From Mycolicibacterium mageritense (GTDB lineage: Bacteria > Actinomycetota > Actinomycetes > Mycobacteriales > Mycobacteriaceae): 64,000 bases of DNA. The position numbers and the translations under genes are program-made. Positions 1-7,987 of this stretch are shown piece after piece. The number at the start of each line of letters is the position of its first letter. The stretch's first letter is position 1. The notes under the pieces were generated by a model. It ran no database searches. It was not told where the DNA came from and worked only from the letters and a program-made list of their open reading frames with translations. The stretch spans positions 4,960,001-5,024,000 of the forward strand of contig NZ_AP022567.1 of assembly GCF_010727475.1 (NCBI RefSeq). Direction: 5' to 3'.

Positions 1-917
1 CTCCAGCCCGGATCGGCTTCTTCGACAACGCAACCCAGTGCTGTGAACGCCGAGACCGCCTCCAGGCAGATCTCCCTGATCTCCGGGTCGACGGTGGCAT
101 ATCCGAGATCCGCGGACCACGCGACCCGGGCACCTTCGACACCGCGGTCCAGCGCCGCGACGTAGTCCACCCGATCCGACGGCAGCGACAGGGGATCGGC
201 TGGGTCGAATCCCGCCATCACGTTGAGCATCAGGGCGGCGTCGGCCACCGTCCGGGCGAGCGGCCCATGGTAGGCGAAGGTGTGGAACCGGCCGGCGAGC
301 CGAGTCTGTGGGATGCGGCCCAACGCCGGTTTGAATCCCACGACACCGTTCAGCGCGGCCGGAATGCGCACCGAGCCTCCGCCGTCCGTGCCTTGTGCGA
401 GCTGGCCGATCCCCGCCGCCACGGCCGCGCCCGCACCGCTGCTGGAGCCGCCGGCGGTCATGCCGTGGCGCCATGCATTGTGGGTGGTGCCGTACAAGTG
501 GTTGGACGAGTTCGCCTTGTAGCCGCCTTCCGCTGGGTTCGTCTTGCCCAGGAAGAGACCGCCGGCAGCCTTCAGCCGGGCCGCGACAGGCTCGTCGTGA
601 TCGGCGACGGCATCTTTGAACGCGACGATGCCGGACGTCACGGGCGTACCCGTTACGGCGCACACCTCCTTGAGGCTGTAGGGAATGCCGTGTAAGGGTG
701 AAATCGGTTGGCCGCCGGCAAGCTGGTCGGTGAGGATCTTGGCGTCGGCCATCACCTGATCTGGATCGTGGTACACGAAGGCGTTGAGTGAGGGATTGAT
801 CTCCGACATCCGGCGCAGCACGGCGTCGGCGACGTCGAGCGGCGTGATTTCGCGGCTTCGGATCCTGCGGGATAACTCCACGGCAGGCATCCAGCACAGT
901 TCTTCGTAATCCGACAT
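1..917 (-). CDS. Amidase signature family hydrolase (3' end outside window)
   Basis: Hydrolyses an amide bond using the Ser-cisSer-Lys triad of the amidase signature family. About 305 N-terminal residues are visible; the C-terminus lies beyond the window start. The catalytic Lys is near residue 83 (SLKE), the glycine/serine loop GGSSSGAG is at about 156-163, and the nucleophile is Ser182 in DGGGSVRIPA. The ATG at 917 gives MSDYEELCWM, the usual short N-terminal lead before the fold. It stands alone, with about 150 bp of promoter region before the next gene. The substrate cannot be read from the sequence: gatA-like amidotransferase subunits share this core, but no gatB or gatC is adjacent, so a stand-alone amidase is more likely. 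Confidence 0.9.
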   Translation of the reverse strand, partial: MSDYEELCWMPAVELSRRIRSREITPLDVADAVLRRMSEINPSLNAFVYHDPDQVMADAKILTDQLAGGQPISPLHGIPYSLKEVCAVTGTPVTSGIVAFKDAVADHDEPVAARLKAAGGLFLGKTNPAEGGYKANSSNHLYGTTHNAWRHGMTAGGSSSGAGAAVAAGIGQLAQGTDGGGSVRIPAALNGVVGFKPALGRIPQTRLAGRFHTFAYHGPLARTVADAALMLNVMAGFDPADPLSLPSDRVDYVAALDRGVEGARVAWSADLGYATVDPEIREICLEAVSAFTALGCVVEEADPGW

Positions 918-973
918 GGCGCTCACTTTCGACAGGGTGGTTGAGCAGGCCTGCGGAACGAAGTGTACAACTC

Positions 974-988
974 ATCAGACAACCTGAT
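974..988. promoter_or_regulatory. Candidate operator upstream of the amidase
   Basis: Perfect inverted repeat ATCAG-N5-CTGAT lies 57 bp upstream of the amidase ATG. The arms are short, so this is a weak candidate for a dimeric repressor site such as a GntR-type protein. No regulator is adjacent in the visible sequence. Confidence 0.25.
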
Positions 989-1068
989 AAGTGCTACGGG
1001 TATGGGGGTGCGGAAGGTGCTCCCAGTGCGCGACGTCGGGTCAGATCAAGCGCGGCACGAACCGGTGG

Positions 1069-1554
1069 TCAAGCGGTCTCGGCGGCCAGCGCGGTGAGCT
1101 CGGGGCCGGACACGCGGTAGGTGGTCCACTCGGTCTGCGGTTTGCCGCCTACGGCGTCGTACAACGCGATCGCGTTGACATTCCAGTTCAGCACCGCCCA
1201 TGTCAACCGCGAATAGCCGCGTTCGACGCACTCGGCGGCCAACGCCGCCAACAACTTCCGGGCCAGCCCACGCCTACGGAAGGCCGGGCGGACGTAGAGA
1301 TCCTCCAGGTAGATGCCCGCAACGCCGTCCCACGTGGAGAAGTTGAGGAACCACACCGCGGTCGCCGCGATCTGACCGTCGATCTCGACCATGTGGGCGT
1401 AGGCGACCGGTCGATCACCGAAAAGCGCGGTGTGCATCTGGGTTTCGGTGACCATGCACTCGTCGAGCGCTTTCTCGAACTCCGCGAGCTCACGGATCAT
1501 CGCGGTGATCTCGACCTCGTCGCCGGGCTGCGCCCGCCGGATGACCTCACTCAT
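1069..1554 (-). CDS. GNAT N-acetyltransferase (Rv3216-like)
   Basis: Predicted acetyl-CoA dependent N-acetyltransferase of 161 residues. The acetyl-CoA pyrophosphate loop is visible as VRPAFRRRGLARKLL around residues 86-100, preceded by the YLEDLYV strand and followed by the usual N-A-x-x-x-Y segment (NVNAIALYDAVGG). The ATG at 1554 was chosen because a strong purine-rich ribosome site (GAGGGGG) precedes it, although the frame is open further upstream. It is the last gene of a leftward run gpm2-entC-mini-ORF-GNAT, and its ATG overlaps the stop of the mini-ORF (ATGA). The substrate, whether amine or small molecule, is unknown. Confidence 0.88.
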   Translation of the reverse strand: MSEVIRRAQPGDEVEITAMIRELAEFEKALDECMVTETQMHTALFGDRPVAYAHMVEIDGQIAATAVWFLNFSTWDGVAGIYLEDLYVRPAFRRRGLARKLLAALAAECVERGYSRLTWAVLNWNVNAIALYDAVGGKPQTEWTTYRVSGPELTALAAETA

Positions 1555-1619
1555 GCTGCCCCCTCGCAGGCTCGGTCGCCGCATGGCGCCTTCCGATTCG
1601 CTCCGCAAGCGTCGCTCAT
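1551..1619 (-). CDS. 22-residue coupling mini-ORF between entC and GNAT (MIRU-like)
   Basis: A short frame begins MSDACGANRK and ends CEGAA. Its ATG overlaps the entC stop (ATGA at 1616-1619) and its TGA overlaps the acetyltransferase ATG (ATGA at 1551-1554). The sequence GGGGCAGCATGAG occurs at both junctions, as if a 65 bp piece had been inserted at, and duplicated, the original ATGA overlap. This is the architecture described for mycobacterial interspersed repetitive units, which insert at overlapping stop/start codons and keep translation coupled. Whether the peptide is stable or functional is unknown; it is listed for its organisation, not as a proven protein. Confidence 0.45.
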   Translation of the reverse strand: MSDACGANRKAPCGDRACEGAA

Positions 1620-2704
1620 GCTGCCCCCAAACCCGTCAGGATTGTCCGGAATTTCGTTGTGGTTTCATCTAGTTCGTCGTCGGGATCGGACTCGGCGACG
1701 ATGCCGCCCCCGGCATGGGCCAGCGCGGTGCACCGGTCCGCCGAGAGCTGAGCGCACCGGATCGACACGACCCATCGACCGTCGCCCGCGGCGTCGCACC
1801 AGCCGACCGCGCCCGCGTAGAACCCTCGGTCGCCCTCCAGCTCGCGGATCACGGTGGCCGCGGCTGCGGCCGGGACACCGCCGACCGCAGGTGTCGGATG
1901 TAGGGCGAGCGCGAGATCGATTGCCGTCGTGTGCTTGTCGCGTAGCCGCCCCCGAATCGGGGTGCTCAGGTGCCACAGCGCGTCGGTGCCGTGCAGCTCG
2001 GGTTCGACCGCGATCTGCAATTCGGCGCACATCGGGTCGAGCGCCTCGCGCATGACGTCGACGACCAGTTCGTGTTCGTGGCGGTTCTTGCCCGATGCCG
2101 CCAGGGCCATGGCGTTGGCGCGGTCGACCTCGGGGTCGGCCGATCGGGGCGCCGACCCCGCGAACGGCTGGCAGATCACCATGTCGCCGTGGCGTGCGAC
2201 GAGCAGTTCCGGGCTCGCGCCGACCAGCACCGTGCCGACCCGGGGATCGCCCGAGGCGGACAGGTCGGCCAGGTAGACGGTCGCCGCCCGGTCGGCGTCG
2301 GCGAGCCTGCGCAGCACGGCGCGGGTGTCCCAGGGGGCGTCGGCGACCAGGCGCAGGGCGCGTGCCAGCACCACCTTGTCCAGGCCCGCGGCCGGGTCGC
2401 GCAGCCGCCGCACGGCCTCGGCCACGCGGTCGCGGTGCACTGTGCTCGGCGGCAGGGTTTCCCGGGACACCACCGTGGGCGGCGTGCCTGCCGGCCAGTC
2501 CGGCAGTGCCCCGGCATGGGTGAACGCATCGGGCTCGTACAACGCGGCCGCGGACGTCAGGTCAAAGGGCAACGCGCCCAAGATGATTGGCGCGTTGCCC
2601 GAGCGAAGCGCGGCCTGGGCGTCGGAGATTCGGGAGAACGCGGTCCGGACCCCGTCGGCGATCACCGCGCCGGAGGGGCCGGCCAGGACGAAGGATGGGG
2701 TCAT
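1616..2704 (-). CDS. entC: Isochorismate synthase
   Basis: Converts chorismate to isochorismate, the branch point to menaquinone and salicylate-type siderophores such as mycobactin or carboxymycobactin. The 362-residue protein carries the chorismate-binding fold: KVVLARAL near residue 119, FAGSAPRS near 198, the KNRHEHELVVD helix, HLSTPIRG, HPTPAVGGVP and GFYAGAVGW, followed by C-terminal HAGGGIV and the EL..T..K segment. The ATG at 2704 overlaps the stop of the upstream phosphatase gene (ATGA), so the two are cotranslated. A longer reading of the same frame back to 3331 is antisense-like noise over the phosphatase gene. Position and partners match M. tuberculosis Rv3215. No IdeR box is visible nearby, so iron control is not evident here. 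Confidence 0.92.
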   Translation of the reverse strand: MTPSFVLAGPSGAVIADGVRTAFSRISDAQAALRSGNAPIILGALPFDLTSAAALYEPDAFTHAGALPDWPAGTPPTVVSRETLPPSTVHRDRVAEAVRRLRDPAAGLDKVVLARALRLVADAPWDTRAVLRRLADADRAATVYLADLSASGDPRVGTVLVGASPELLVARHGDMVICQPFAGSAPRSADPEVDRANAMALAASGKNRHEHELVVDVMREALDPMCAELQIAVEPELHGTDALWHLSTPIRGRLRDKHTTAIDLALALHPTPAVGGVPAAAAATVIRELEGDRGFYAGAVGWCDAAGDGRWVVSIRCAQLSADRCTALAHAGGGIVAESDPDDELDETTTKFRTILTGLGAA

Positions 2705-3312
2705 TGCGGCAGACACGGATTGGGATGGCCGGCCAGGCCGAGGGCGCTGAGCTGGCGCACGCCGTGCTCGAACCCGCACACCGCGATCGAGGCCGCGGCC
2801 ATCGAGAACCGGATGCCGTCGCGCACCGGCAGCTCGACCCAGCGGGTCAGCATCGCGCGCGAGAAATGGCCGTGACCCACGAAGACGACGTCGCGGGTCC
2901 GCATGTGTTCGAGCGCCACCGTGATCGCCCGGTCGGCGCGCTCGGTCACGGCGGCGGCTGTCTCGCCGCCGGGGCAGGGGTGGCTCCACACCGTCCAGTC
3001 CGGCACCGTCTCGCGGATCTGTGGCGTGGTGAGGCCTTCGTAGTCGCCGTAGTCCCACTCCGCGAGCATCGGGGTGACCTCGTCGACCGTCAGCCCGGCG
3101 AGCTCTGCGGTGACCAACGCGCGCTGCCGGGGGCTGCTGACCACCACCGGATCGCGCAGTTGCAGCTCGGCCAGCGCATTCGCGGCCAGTTTGGCCTGGT
3201 ACCGGCCGGTATCGGTCAGCTCGATGTCGGTGCGGCCGGTGTGTCTCCCGGTGGCAGACCACTCCGTTTCGCCATGACGAAGCAATATCAGCCGGTGCTG
3301 GGCGACACTCAC
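2701..3312 (-). CDS. gpm2: Histidine phosphatase (Gpm2-like acid phosphatase)
   Basis: Histidine phosphatase superfamily enzyme of 203 residues. The phosphorylated His lies in LLRHGETEWSATGRHTGRTD near the N-terminus, the second catalytic His in GHGHFSRA, and the acid in the TPMLAEWDYGDYEGL segment. The M. tuberculosis counterpart Rv3214 is annotated as a phosphoglycerate mutase but, as I recall, was shown to act as a broad acid phosphatase, and the short length agrees with that. The GTG at 3312 (MSVAQHRLILLRHGE) is preferred to the upstream start at 3396, because the extra residues do not resemble the family and would run into the divergent ParA promoter. It is translationally coupled to entC. 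Confidence 0.88.
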   Translation of the reverse strand: MSVAQHRLILLRHGETEWSATGRHTGRTDIELTDTGRYQAKLAANALAELQLRDPVVVSSPRQRALVTAELAGLTVDEVTPMLAEWDYGDYEGLTTPQIRETVPDWTVWSHPCPGGETAAAVTERADRAITVALEHMRTRDVVFVGHGHFSRAMLTRWVELPVRDGIRFSMAAASIAVCGFEHGVRQLSALGLAGHPNPCLPQ

Positions 3313-3370
3313 ATCGGCGATTCTGCCGCACGCCCGGCCCGAGGTCGCATGAGCGTGCTTGGATGAGCGT

Positions 3371-4168
3371 GTGACGCGAGTACTAGCGGTCGCCAATCAA
3401 AAGGGTGGGGTTGCCAAGACGACGACGGTGGCGTCGTTGGGCGCGGCGATGGCGGAACTGGGCCGGCGCGTGCTGCTGGTCGACCTGGACCCGCAGGGTT
3501 GTCTGACGTTCTCGCTCGGCCAAGATCCCGACAAGTTGCCCGTGTCGGTGCACGAGGTGCTGCTCGGCGAGGTCGAGGCCAACGCGGCGTTGGTGCAGAC
3601 GGCCGAGGGGATGACGCTGCTGCCCGCCAATATCGACCTGGCCGGCGCGGAAGCCATGCTGTTGATGCGCGCGGGGCGGGAGTACGCCCTCAAGCGGGCT
3701 CTGTCGAAGCTCGAATCCGATTTCGACGTCGTCATCATCGACTGTCCGCCGTCGCTGGGCGTGTTGACGCTCAACGGTCTGACTGCGGCCGACGAGGTGA
3801 TCGTGCCGCTGCAGTGCGAGACCTTGGCCCACCGCGGCGTCGGCCAGTTCCTGCGGACCATCGACGACGTCCAACAGATCACCAACTCCGATCTCAAGCT
3901 GCTCGGCGCGTTGCCGACGCTCTACGACTCACGTACCACGCACAGCCGTGACGTGCTGCTCGACGTCGCCGACCGGTACCAGTTGCCGGTGCTCGCACCG
4001 CCGATTCCGCGCACGGTCCGGTTCGCCGAGGCCAGCGCATCGGGCGCGTCGGTGCTGGCGGGGCGGAAGAACAAGGGTGGACAGGCTTACCGCGAACTCG
4101 CCGAGGCACTGTTGCGGCACTGGAAGTCCGGCAAGGCGCTGGCGACGTTCACGCCCGAGGTGGTGTAG
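3371..4168 (+). CDS. ParA/Soj-family ATPase (Rv3213c-like)
   Basis: Deviant Walker ATPase of 265 residues. The signature KGGVAKTTT is at about residues 12-20, LLVDLDPQG follows, and VVIIDCPPSLG is the Walker B region, with the usual ParA/MinD fold throughout. Unlike chromosomal parA it has no parB partner here, so it may position another cargo or act as an orphan ATPase. The GTG at 3371 starts the conserved TRVLAVANQKGG; a TTG four codons upstream is also possible. It is followed after 8 bp by the PP2C gene, suggesting an operon. Divergent from the gpm2-entC operon with only about 60 bp between starts. Confidence 0.88.
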   Translation: MTRVLAVANQKGGVAKTTTVASLGAAMAELGRRVLLVDLDPQGCLTFSLGQDPDKLPVSVHEVLLGEVEANAALVQTAEGMTLLPANIDLAGAEAMLLMRAGREYALKRALSKLESDFDVVIIDCPPSLGVLTLNGLTAADEVIVPLQCETLAHRGVGQFLRTIDDVQQITNSDLKLLGALPTLYDSRTTHSRDVLLDVADRYQLPVLAPPIPRTVRFAEASASGASVLAGRKNKGGQAYRELAEALLRHWKSGKALATFTPEVV

Positions 4169-4176
4169 CGGGACAG

Positions 4177-4878
4177 ATGGCATCCGTGCTGACCGCCGCG
4201 ACGGCCTCCGACCAGGGGCCCGTCCGGCCGAGCAATCAGGATGCCGTGCTGGCCGACGGCATCCTGTATGCCGTTTCCGATGGTTTCGGTCCCGACGGCA
4301 GGGAGGCCAGTCACATTGCGCTGGACGCCCTCGCCGCCGGCTTTGCCACCGCGCCTGATCGGGACGGACTCATCGCGGCGGCCCGTGCCGCCAACGAGCA
4401 GGTCTGGGCCTACGTCACGCCCGAGGGCGGCAGCTCAGGGGCCACCCTGACCGCGATTGCGGTGTTGCCCGCCGAGCAGGGCGGCCCCGTGGCCGTCAAC
4501 GTCGGCGATTCCCCGCTGTACCGGATCCGGGAAGGGCAGATGGTGCAGCTCACCAACGATCACAGCGTGGCCGGTGAACTCGTGCGGGTAGGGGAGATCA
4601 CACGCGCCCAGGCCCGGGCCCACCCGCAGCGGCATCTGCTCACCCGGGCGCTGGGGATCGGTCCGCAGCTTCGGTTGGACGTCGTCGACGTCGACTGCCG
4701 GCCCGGCGACCGGCTGCTCATCAGCTCCGACGGTCTGTTCGCGGCCGCGGCGGAATCCGACATTCTCGCCGCGGCCACCATGCCCGAGCCGGAGGCCGCG
4801 GCGCGTGGCCTCATCGAGGTCGCCAACGAGGCCGGCGGTAGCGACAACACCAGCGTCGTCATCGTCGACATCGGGTGA
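4177..4878 (+). CDS. PP2C-type serine/threonine protein phosphatase
   Basis: Metal-dependent phosphoprotein phosphatase of 233 residues, cytoplasmic with no membrane segment. The metal-binding and catalytic motifs are in order: RPSNQDAV near residue 17, YAVSDGFG near 33, GDSPLYRI near 110, LLISSDGLF near 184, and GGSDNTSVVIVDI at the C-terminus. Arg before the NQD motif, which binds phosphate in the family, is present. It is much shorter than the main mycobacterial phosphatase PstP, which has a membrane anchor. It sits 8 bp after the ParA-like gene and is probably cotranscribed, so it may reverse phosphorylation in that system; no kinase gene is adjacent. I do not recall an equivalent at this place in M. 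tuberculosis. Confidence 0.85.
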   Translation: MASVLTAATASDQGPVRPSNQDAVLADGILYAVSDGFGPDGREASHIALDALAAGFATAPDRDGLIAAARAANEQVWAYVTPEGGSSGATLTAIAVLPAEQGGPVAVNVGDSPLYRIREGQMVQLTNDHSVAGELVRVGEITRAQARAHPQRHLLTRALGIGPQLRLDVVDVDCRPGDRLLISSDGLFAAAAESDILAAATMPEPEAAARGLIEVANEAGGSDNTSVVIVDIG

Positions 4879-4901
4879 CTTGCCGCGGTCGACCCGCGAG
4901 T

Positions 4902-4948
4902 TCGACGAAAGTGTCGCTGCACGCGCGCCGGAGCGACACTTTCGTCGA
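4902..4948. terminator. 17-bp hairpin between convergent genes
   Basis: Perfect inverted repeat with 17-nt arms (4902-4918 and 4932-4948, arm core GACGAAAGTGTCGCT) and a 13-nt loop. It lies between the converging ends of the phosphatase and the beta-propeller gene, and has no long T-run on either side. Best read as a bidirectional terminator of the mycobacterial type, or as a mobile intergenic palindrome. Confidence 0.6.
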
Positions 4949-4960
4949 TCTGGGCGTGCC

Positions 4961-6178
4961 TCAGGCGGAACCCAGCGCGACCAGTTCGGTGCCACGCTGC
5001 TCGAGCAGTGTCGAGCCCGCCGGCGTCGGGACCACAGGTGAGACGCTGGGCGGCCGCGACAGGGGGATGTGGCGTTCACCCTTGCCGGTTGCCGGATCGA
5101 ATACGTCGTAGCCGTCGTTGACGGGAACCAGCAGCCGCCCGGCCATCACCGTGCCGGGGCCCACGGGCAGGTGCGGCCCGGCCGGTGCGACGGTGTACTT
5201 GTAGCGCAGCCCCGAGGCGTCGAAGACCAGGACCGAATCACCCGTCCACCACGTGACCAGATCTCCGGTTTTCGTCGCGATCGATTGCGGTGCAGCGGGT
5301 TTCGGCAACAGCGTGCTGGCAACCGTGGTCCCGGTCTCGTCGATGACGTTGACCGTGGGCTTCGGTGTGGGCACATAGACGGCCGTGGTGGTGTCGGTCA
5401 CGGCGATCACCTGCGCGCCGGAATCGTCGGTCACCCCTGGCAGGTCCACGTTGCGCACGTCCGGCGTGTCTTCCTCGTCGGCCGGGCGCAGCAGCGTCAG
5501 CCGCAGGTCGTTCTGTTTGGGACAGGCCTCCAGCACCGACACCGCCGACGAACTCGCGGCCGCCGACACCTGCCGGCACAGCGGCGACGCGGGCACGTCG
5601 GGCTTGATGCGCGCGTCGAGGGCGCCCCACGACAACATCCGGACCATGTCGGAGCGCCACAGCTCCAGCCGACTGTCCCCGGCCGACAGCACGGTGGTGC
5701 CGTCGGTGGACAATCGCACCTCGGGATCGGCGTAGGCGGTCCGTGCGGGTCCGCGGTTGCCGGTCTTGCCGTCGATGGTGCTGACCTGGCCACAGCCGCG
5801 GCTGTCCGGATACACCGCGACGGCGTACTGGTACACCGACGTCACGCCGCACAGGTCGACGTCGCGCGCATAGCTCCACAACGCCGCGCCGCCGACCGGG
5901 TCACGTCCCGTGACGGTGCGGCCCTCGCCGGTGACCACCGATCCACCGGCGATCACCGGCACGGTTGTCGCGGGGCTTGGCGTGGCCCACAGCTGGCGCA
6001 GGCCGGCGGGCACCTCGCGGGCCGGGGTCAGATAGGGGACGGGAGCGGCGGCGGGCCTGCTGATCGTGGCGCGCGCGTCGCTGGTCCACCAGATCAATCC
6101 GGCGGCAACGGCGACGATCACGACGATCGCAGAGGCCGCGACGATGTCGCCGCGCGTGCGGCGTTCGGGTTTGACCAT
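4961..6178 (-). CDS. Membrane-anchored beta-propeller-like protein (Rv3212-like)
   Basis: 405 residues with one N-terminal membrane anchor (about residues 11-33, IVAASAIVVIVAVAAGLIWW) and a large extracytoplasmic domain. Repeated strands with W/G-rich turns, such as DPVGGAALWSYAR, IDGKTGNRG and FDPATGKGERHIP, resemble PQQ or quinoprotein-like propellers, which in this context usually serve as interaction platforms rather than dehydrogenases. No signal cleavage site or lipobox is visible. The start ATG lies 17 bp after the RhlE stop, so it is the second gene of the rhlE operon, as in M. tuberculosis. Function unknown. Confidence 0.82.
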   Translation of the reverse strand: MVKPERRTRGDIVAASAIVVIVAVAAGLIWWTSDARATISRPAAAPVPYLTPAREVPAGLRQLWATPSPATTVPVIAGGSVVTGEGRTVTGRDPVGGAALWSYARDVDLCGVTSVYQYAVAVYPDSRGCGQVSTIDGKTGNRGPARTAYADPEVRLSTDGTTVLSAGDSRLELWRSDMVRMLSWGALDARIKPDVPASPLCRQVSAAASSSAVSVLEACPKQNDLRLTLLRPADEEDTPDVRNVDLPGVTDDSGAQVIAVTDTTTAVYVPTPKPTVNVIDETGTTVASTLLPKPAAPQSIATKTGDLVTWWTGDSVLVFDASGLRYKYTVAPAGPHLPVGPGTVMAGRLLVPVNDGYDVFDPATGKGERHIPLSRPPSVSPVVPTPAGSTLLEQRGTELVALGSA

Positions 6179-6195
6179 CGGGTCGCGGGAGTCGG

Positions 6196-7674
6196 TCAGC
6201 CGGCGGTGGCTGCTTCGGTCTTGCGCGGGCGACGACGACGCCGGCGTCGGGGCGAGCCCTCACCCGTGCTGTCGTCGGATTCGGCAGGCGCGTCCGGCTC
6301 TTCGGCAGACGCCGCGGTCTCGGGATGGCCGGTGACCGGCTTGCCGCCACGGGTCCGTCGCCGGGTGCGGGTGCGGGCCGGACGGTCCTGCGAGCTGTCC
6401 GCCGACGAGACGCGCTTCTCGCCGCGCTTCGGCGCGCTGGACCGCCGGGGGGAGCCGACCGTGCCGGTGGCGTCGGCAGGGATGTCCAGCTCCTCGAACA
6501 GATGTGGCGAGCTGGAATAGGTCTCGGCCGGGTCTGGGCAACCGAGTCCCAGCGCCTTGTCGATCGTCTCCCACCGGGTCAGCTCGTCCCAGTCCACCAG
6601 GGTGATGGCGACACCGGTCTTGCCGGCCCGGCCGGTGCGCCCGATGCGGTGCACGTAGGCCTGCTCGTCCTCGGGAATCTGGAAGTTGATGACGTGCGTG
6701 ACGTCGTCGATGTCGATGCCGCGGGCCGCGACGTCGGTGGCGACCAGCACGTCGATGTCACCGGTACGGAATGCCTTGAGCGCCTTCTCGCGGGCGATCT
6801 GGCCCAGGTCGCCGTGCACGGCGCCGACTTTGAAGCCCCGCTCGGCGAGCTCGTCGGACACCTTCTGGGCGGTGCGCTTGGTGCGCGTGAAGATCATCGT
6901 GGCGCCACGCCCGGCGGCCTGCAGCACGCGGCTGACCAGCTCGACCTTGTCGAGCGCATGCGCGCGGTAGACGAACTGCTCGGTGGTGTCGTGGGTGGCG
7001 GCCGAGTGCGGGGCCTCGGCCCGGATGTGGGTCGGCTGATTCATGAACGTGCGGGCCAGCGTGATGATCGGGTCGGGCATGGTCGCCGAGAACAGCATCG
7101 ACTGCCGGTCCTCGGGGATCAGCCGCAGGATGCGCTCGATGTCGGGCAGGAAGCCCAGGTCGAGCATCTCGTCGGCCTCGTCGAGCACGAGCACCGACAG
7201 GCCACCCAGTTGCAGGTGACCCTGCTGGGCCAGGTCGAGCAGGCGGCCCGGCGTGCCGACGACGACGTCGACGCCCTTGCGCAGCGCGTCGATCTGCGGC
7301 TCGTAGGGGCGGCCGCCGTAGATCGACGTCACGTTGAACTTGCGGTCGGGGCCGGTCAGGTACTTGGCCGCGGTGGCCAGGTCGTCGTGCACCTGGATGC
7401 ACAGCTCACGCGTGGGCACGACGACCAGAGCGCGTGGCGCGCCCGTGAGCGGGCGCGTCTCATCGCTGGAGATGCGCTGCAGCAGCGGCACGCCGAACGC
7501 GAACGTCTTGCCCATGCCGGTACGGGCCTGGCCGATCAGATCGTCGCCGGCCAGCGCCAGCGGCAGGGTGAGCTCTTGGATGGCAAACGGATGTTCGATG
7601 CCGTTCTCGGCCAGGGCGCGGACAATCTCGCTGCGTACGCCGAGCTCGGCAAATGTTTTGTTGACGTGTGTCAT
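6196..7674 (-). CDS. rhlE: DEAD-box RNA helicase RhlE
   Basis: ATP-dependent RNA unwinding enzyme of 492 residues. Motifs in order: F-A-E-L-G with the Q motif (PFAIQELTLPLA), Walker A ARTGMGKT, PTRELC, TPGRLLD, DEAD within VLDEADEMLD, SAT, then the second RecA lobe with TKRTAQ, ATDVAARGIDID and HRIGRTGRAG. The C-terminal 90 residues are basic and rich in Arg, Lys, Ser and Pro (PRRRRRRRPRK), the usual RNA-binding tail. In mycobacteria RhlE proteins associate with the RNase E degradosome. The ATG at 7674 (MTHVNKTFAELG) starts the conserved domain; the frame stays open about 105 codons further upstream, but that part is low-complexity and lies in the leader. Confidence 0.93.
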   Translation of the reverse strand: MTHVNKTFAELGVRSEIVRALAENGIEHPFAIQELTLPLALAGDDLIGQARTGMGKTFAFGVPLLQRISSDETRPLTGAPRALVVVPTRELCIQVHDDLATAAKYLTGPDRKFNVTSIYGGRPYEPQIDALRKGVDVVVGTPGRLLDLAQQGHLQLGGLSVLVLDEADEMLDLGFLPDIERILRLIPEDRQSMLFSATMPDPIITLARTFMNQPTHIRAEAPHSAATHDTTEQFVYRAHALDKVELVSRVLQAAGRGATMIFTRTKRTAQKVSDELAERGFKVGAVHGDLGQIAREKALKAFRTGDIDVLVATDVAARGIDIDDVTHVINFQIPEDEQAYVHRIGRTGRAGKTGVAITLVDWDELTRWETIDKALGLGCPDPAETYSSSPHLFEELDIPADATGTVGSPRRSSAPKRGEKRVSSADSSQDRPARTRTRRRTRGGKPVTGHPETAASAEEPDAPAESDDSTGEGSPRRRRRRRPRKTEAATAG

Positions 7675-7987
7675 GTTTGGTGGAGGTGGCCTTTCACTGT
7701 CAAACCTCATGGGCATCCAGCGCGCACGAGTTCGACGATGAAACGGCCGGTTCGCCCGTTGATGGCGGCGGTGCCGATCCGCTGGGCCCTGCGCTTGGGG
7801 CGGGCCAACTGCGTGCACGCACATTTCCTGGTAGCGGCCCGGGCGGCTTGTAATACGGTCGGCGGGTCTGGAAAAACCCGCCGCAAGTCGGCTCGAAGCC
7901 GTTACCGCAACCCATTGTAGCTGGTCGGGGCTACAGCACCGATTTGCCAGTCGGTCGGGCAGTCGTGCGGCGTCTACAGTTGGCCTC
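7675..7987 (-). promoter_or_regulatory. Long leader/divergent promoter region of rhlE
   Basis: A 313-bp gene-free stretch between rhlE and the divergent ferritin-like gene. On the right side TACAGT at 7975-7980 followed by 7 nt and ATG is a leaderless promoter for the rightward gene. The rest would form a leader of up to about 300 nt for rhlE and contains a 7-bp stem (7861-7882). Long leaders are common for DEAD-box genes because of autoregulation, but I see no named riboswitch. Confidence 0.4.
7861..7882 (-). promoter_or_regulatory. Stem-loop in the rhlE leader
   Basis: GGCGGGT and ACCCGCC (7861-7867 and 7876-7882) form a 7-bp GC stem with an 8-nt loop. Read in the rhlE direction, the loop is TTTTCCAG. 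There is no T-run after it, so it is more likely an RNA structure in the leader than a terminator. Confidence 0.35.

Noticed and set aside
1616..3331. Fusion of entC with an N-terminal extension of about 210 residues
   Set aside because: The extension is Arg-rich shadow of the phosphatase gene; the entC ATG overlaps the upstream stop.
1616..3371. IdeR iron box controlling entC
   Set aside because: No sequence near the promoters of gpm2-entC resembles the IdeR palindrome.
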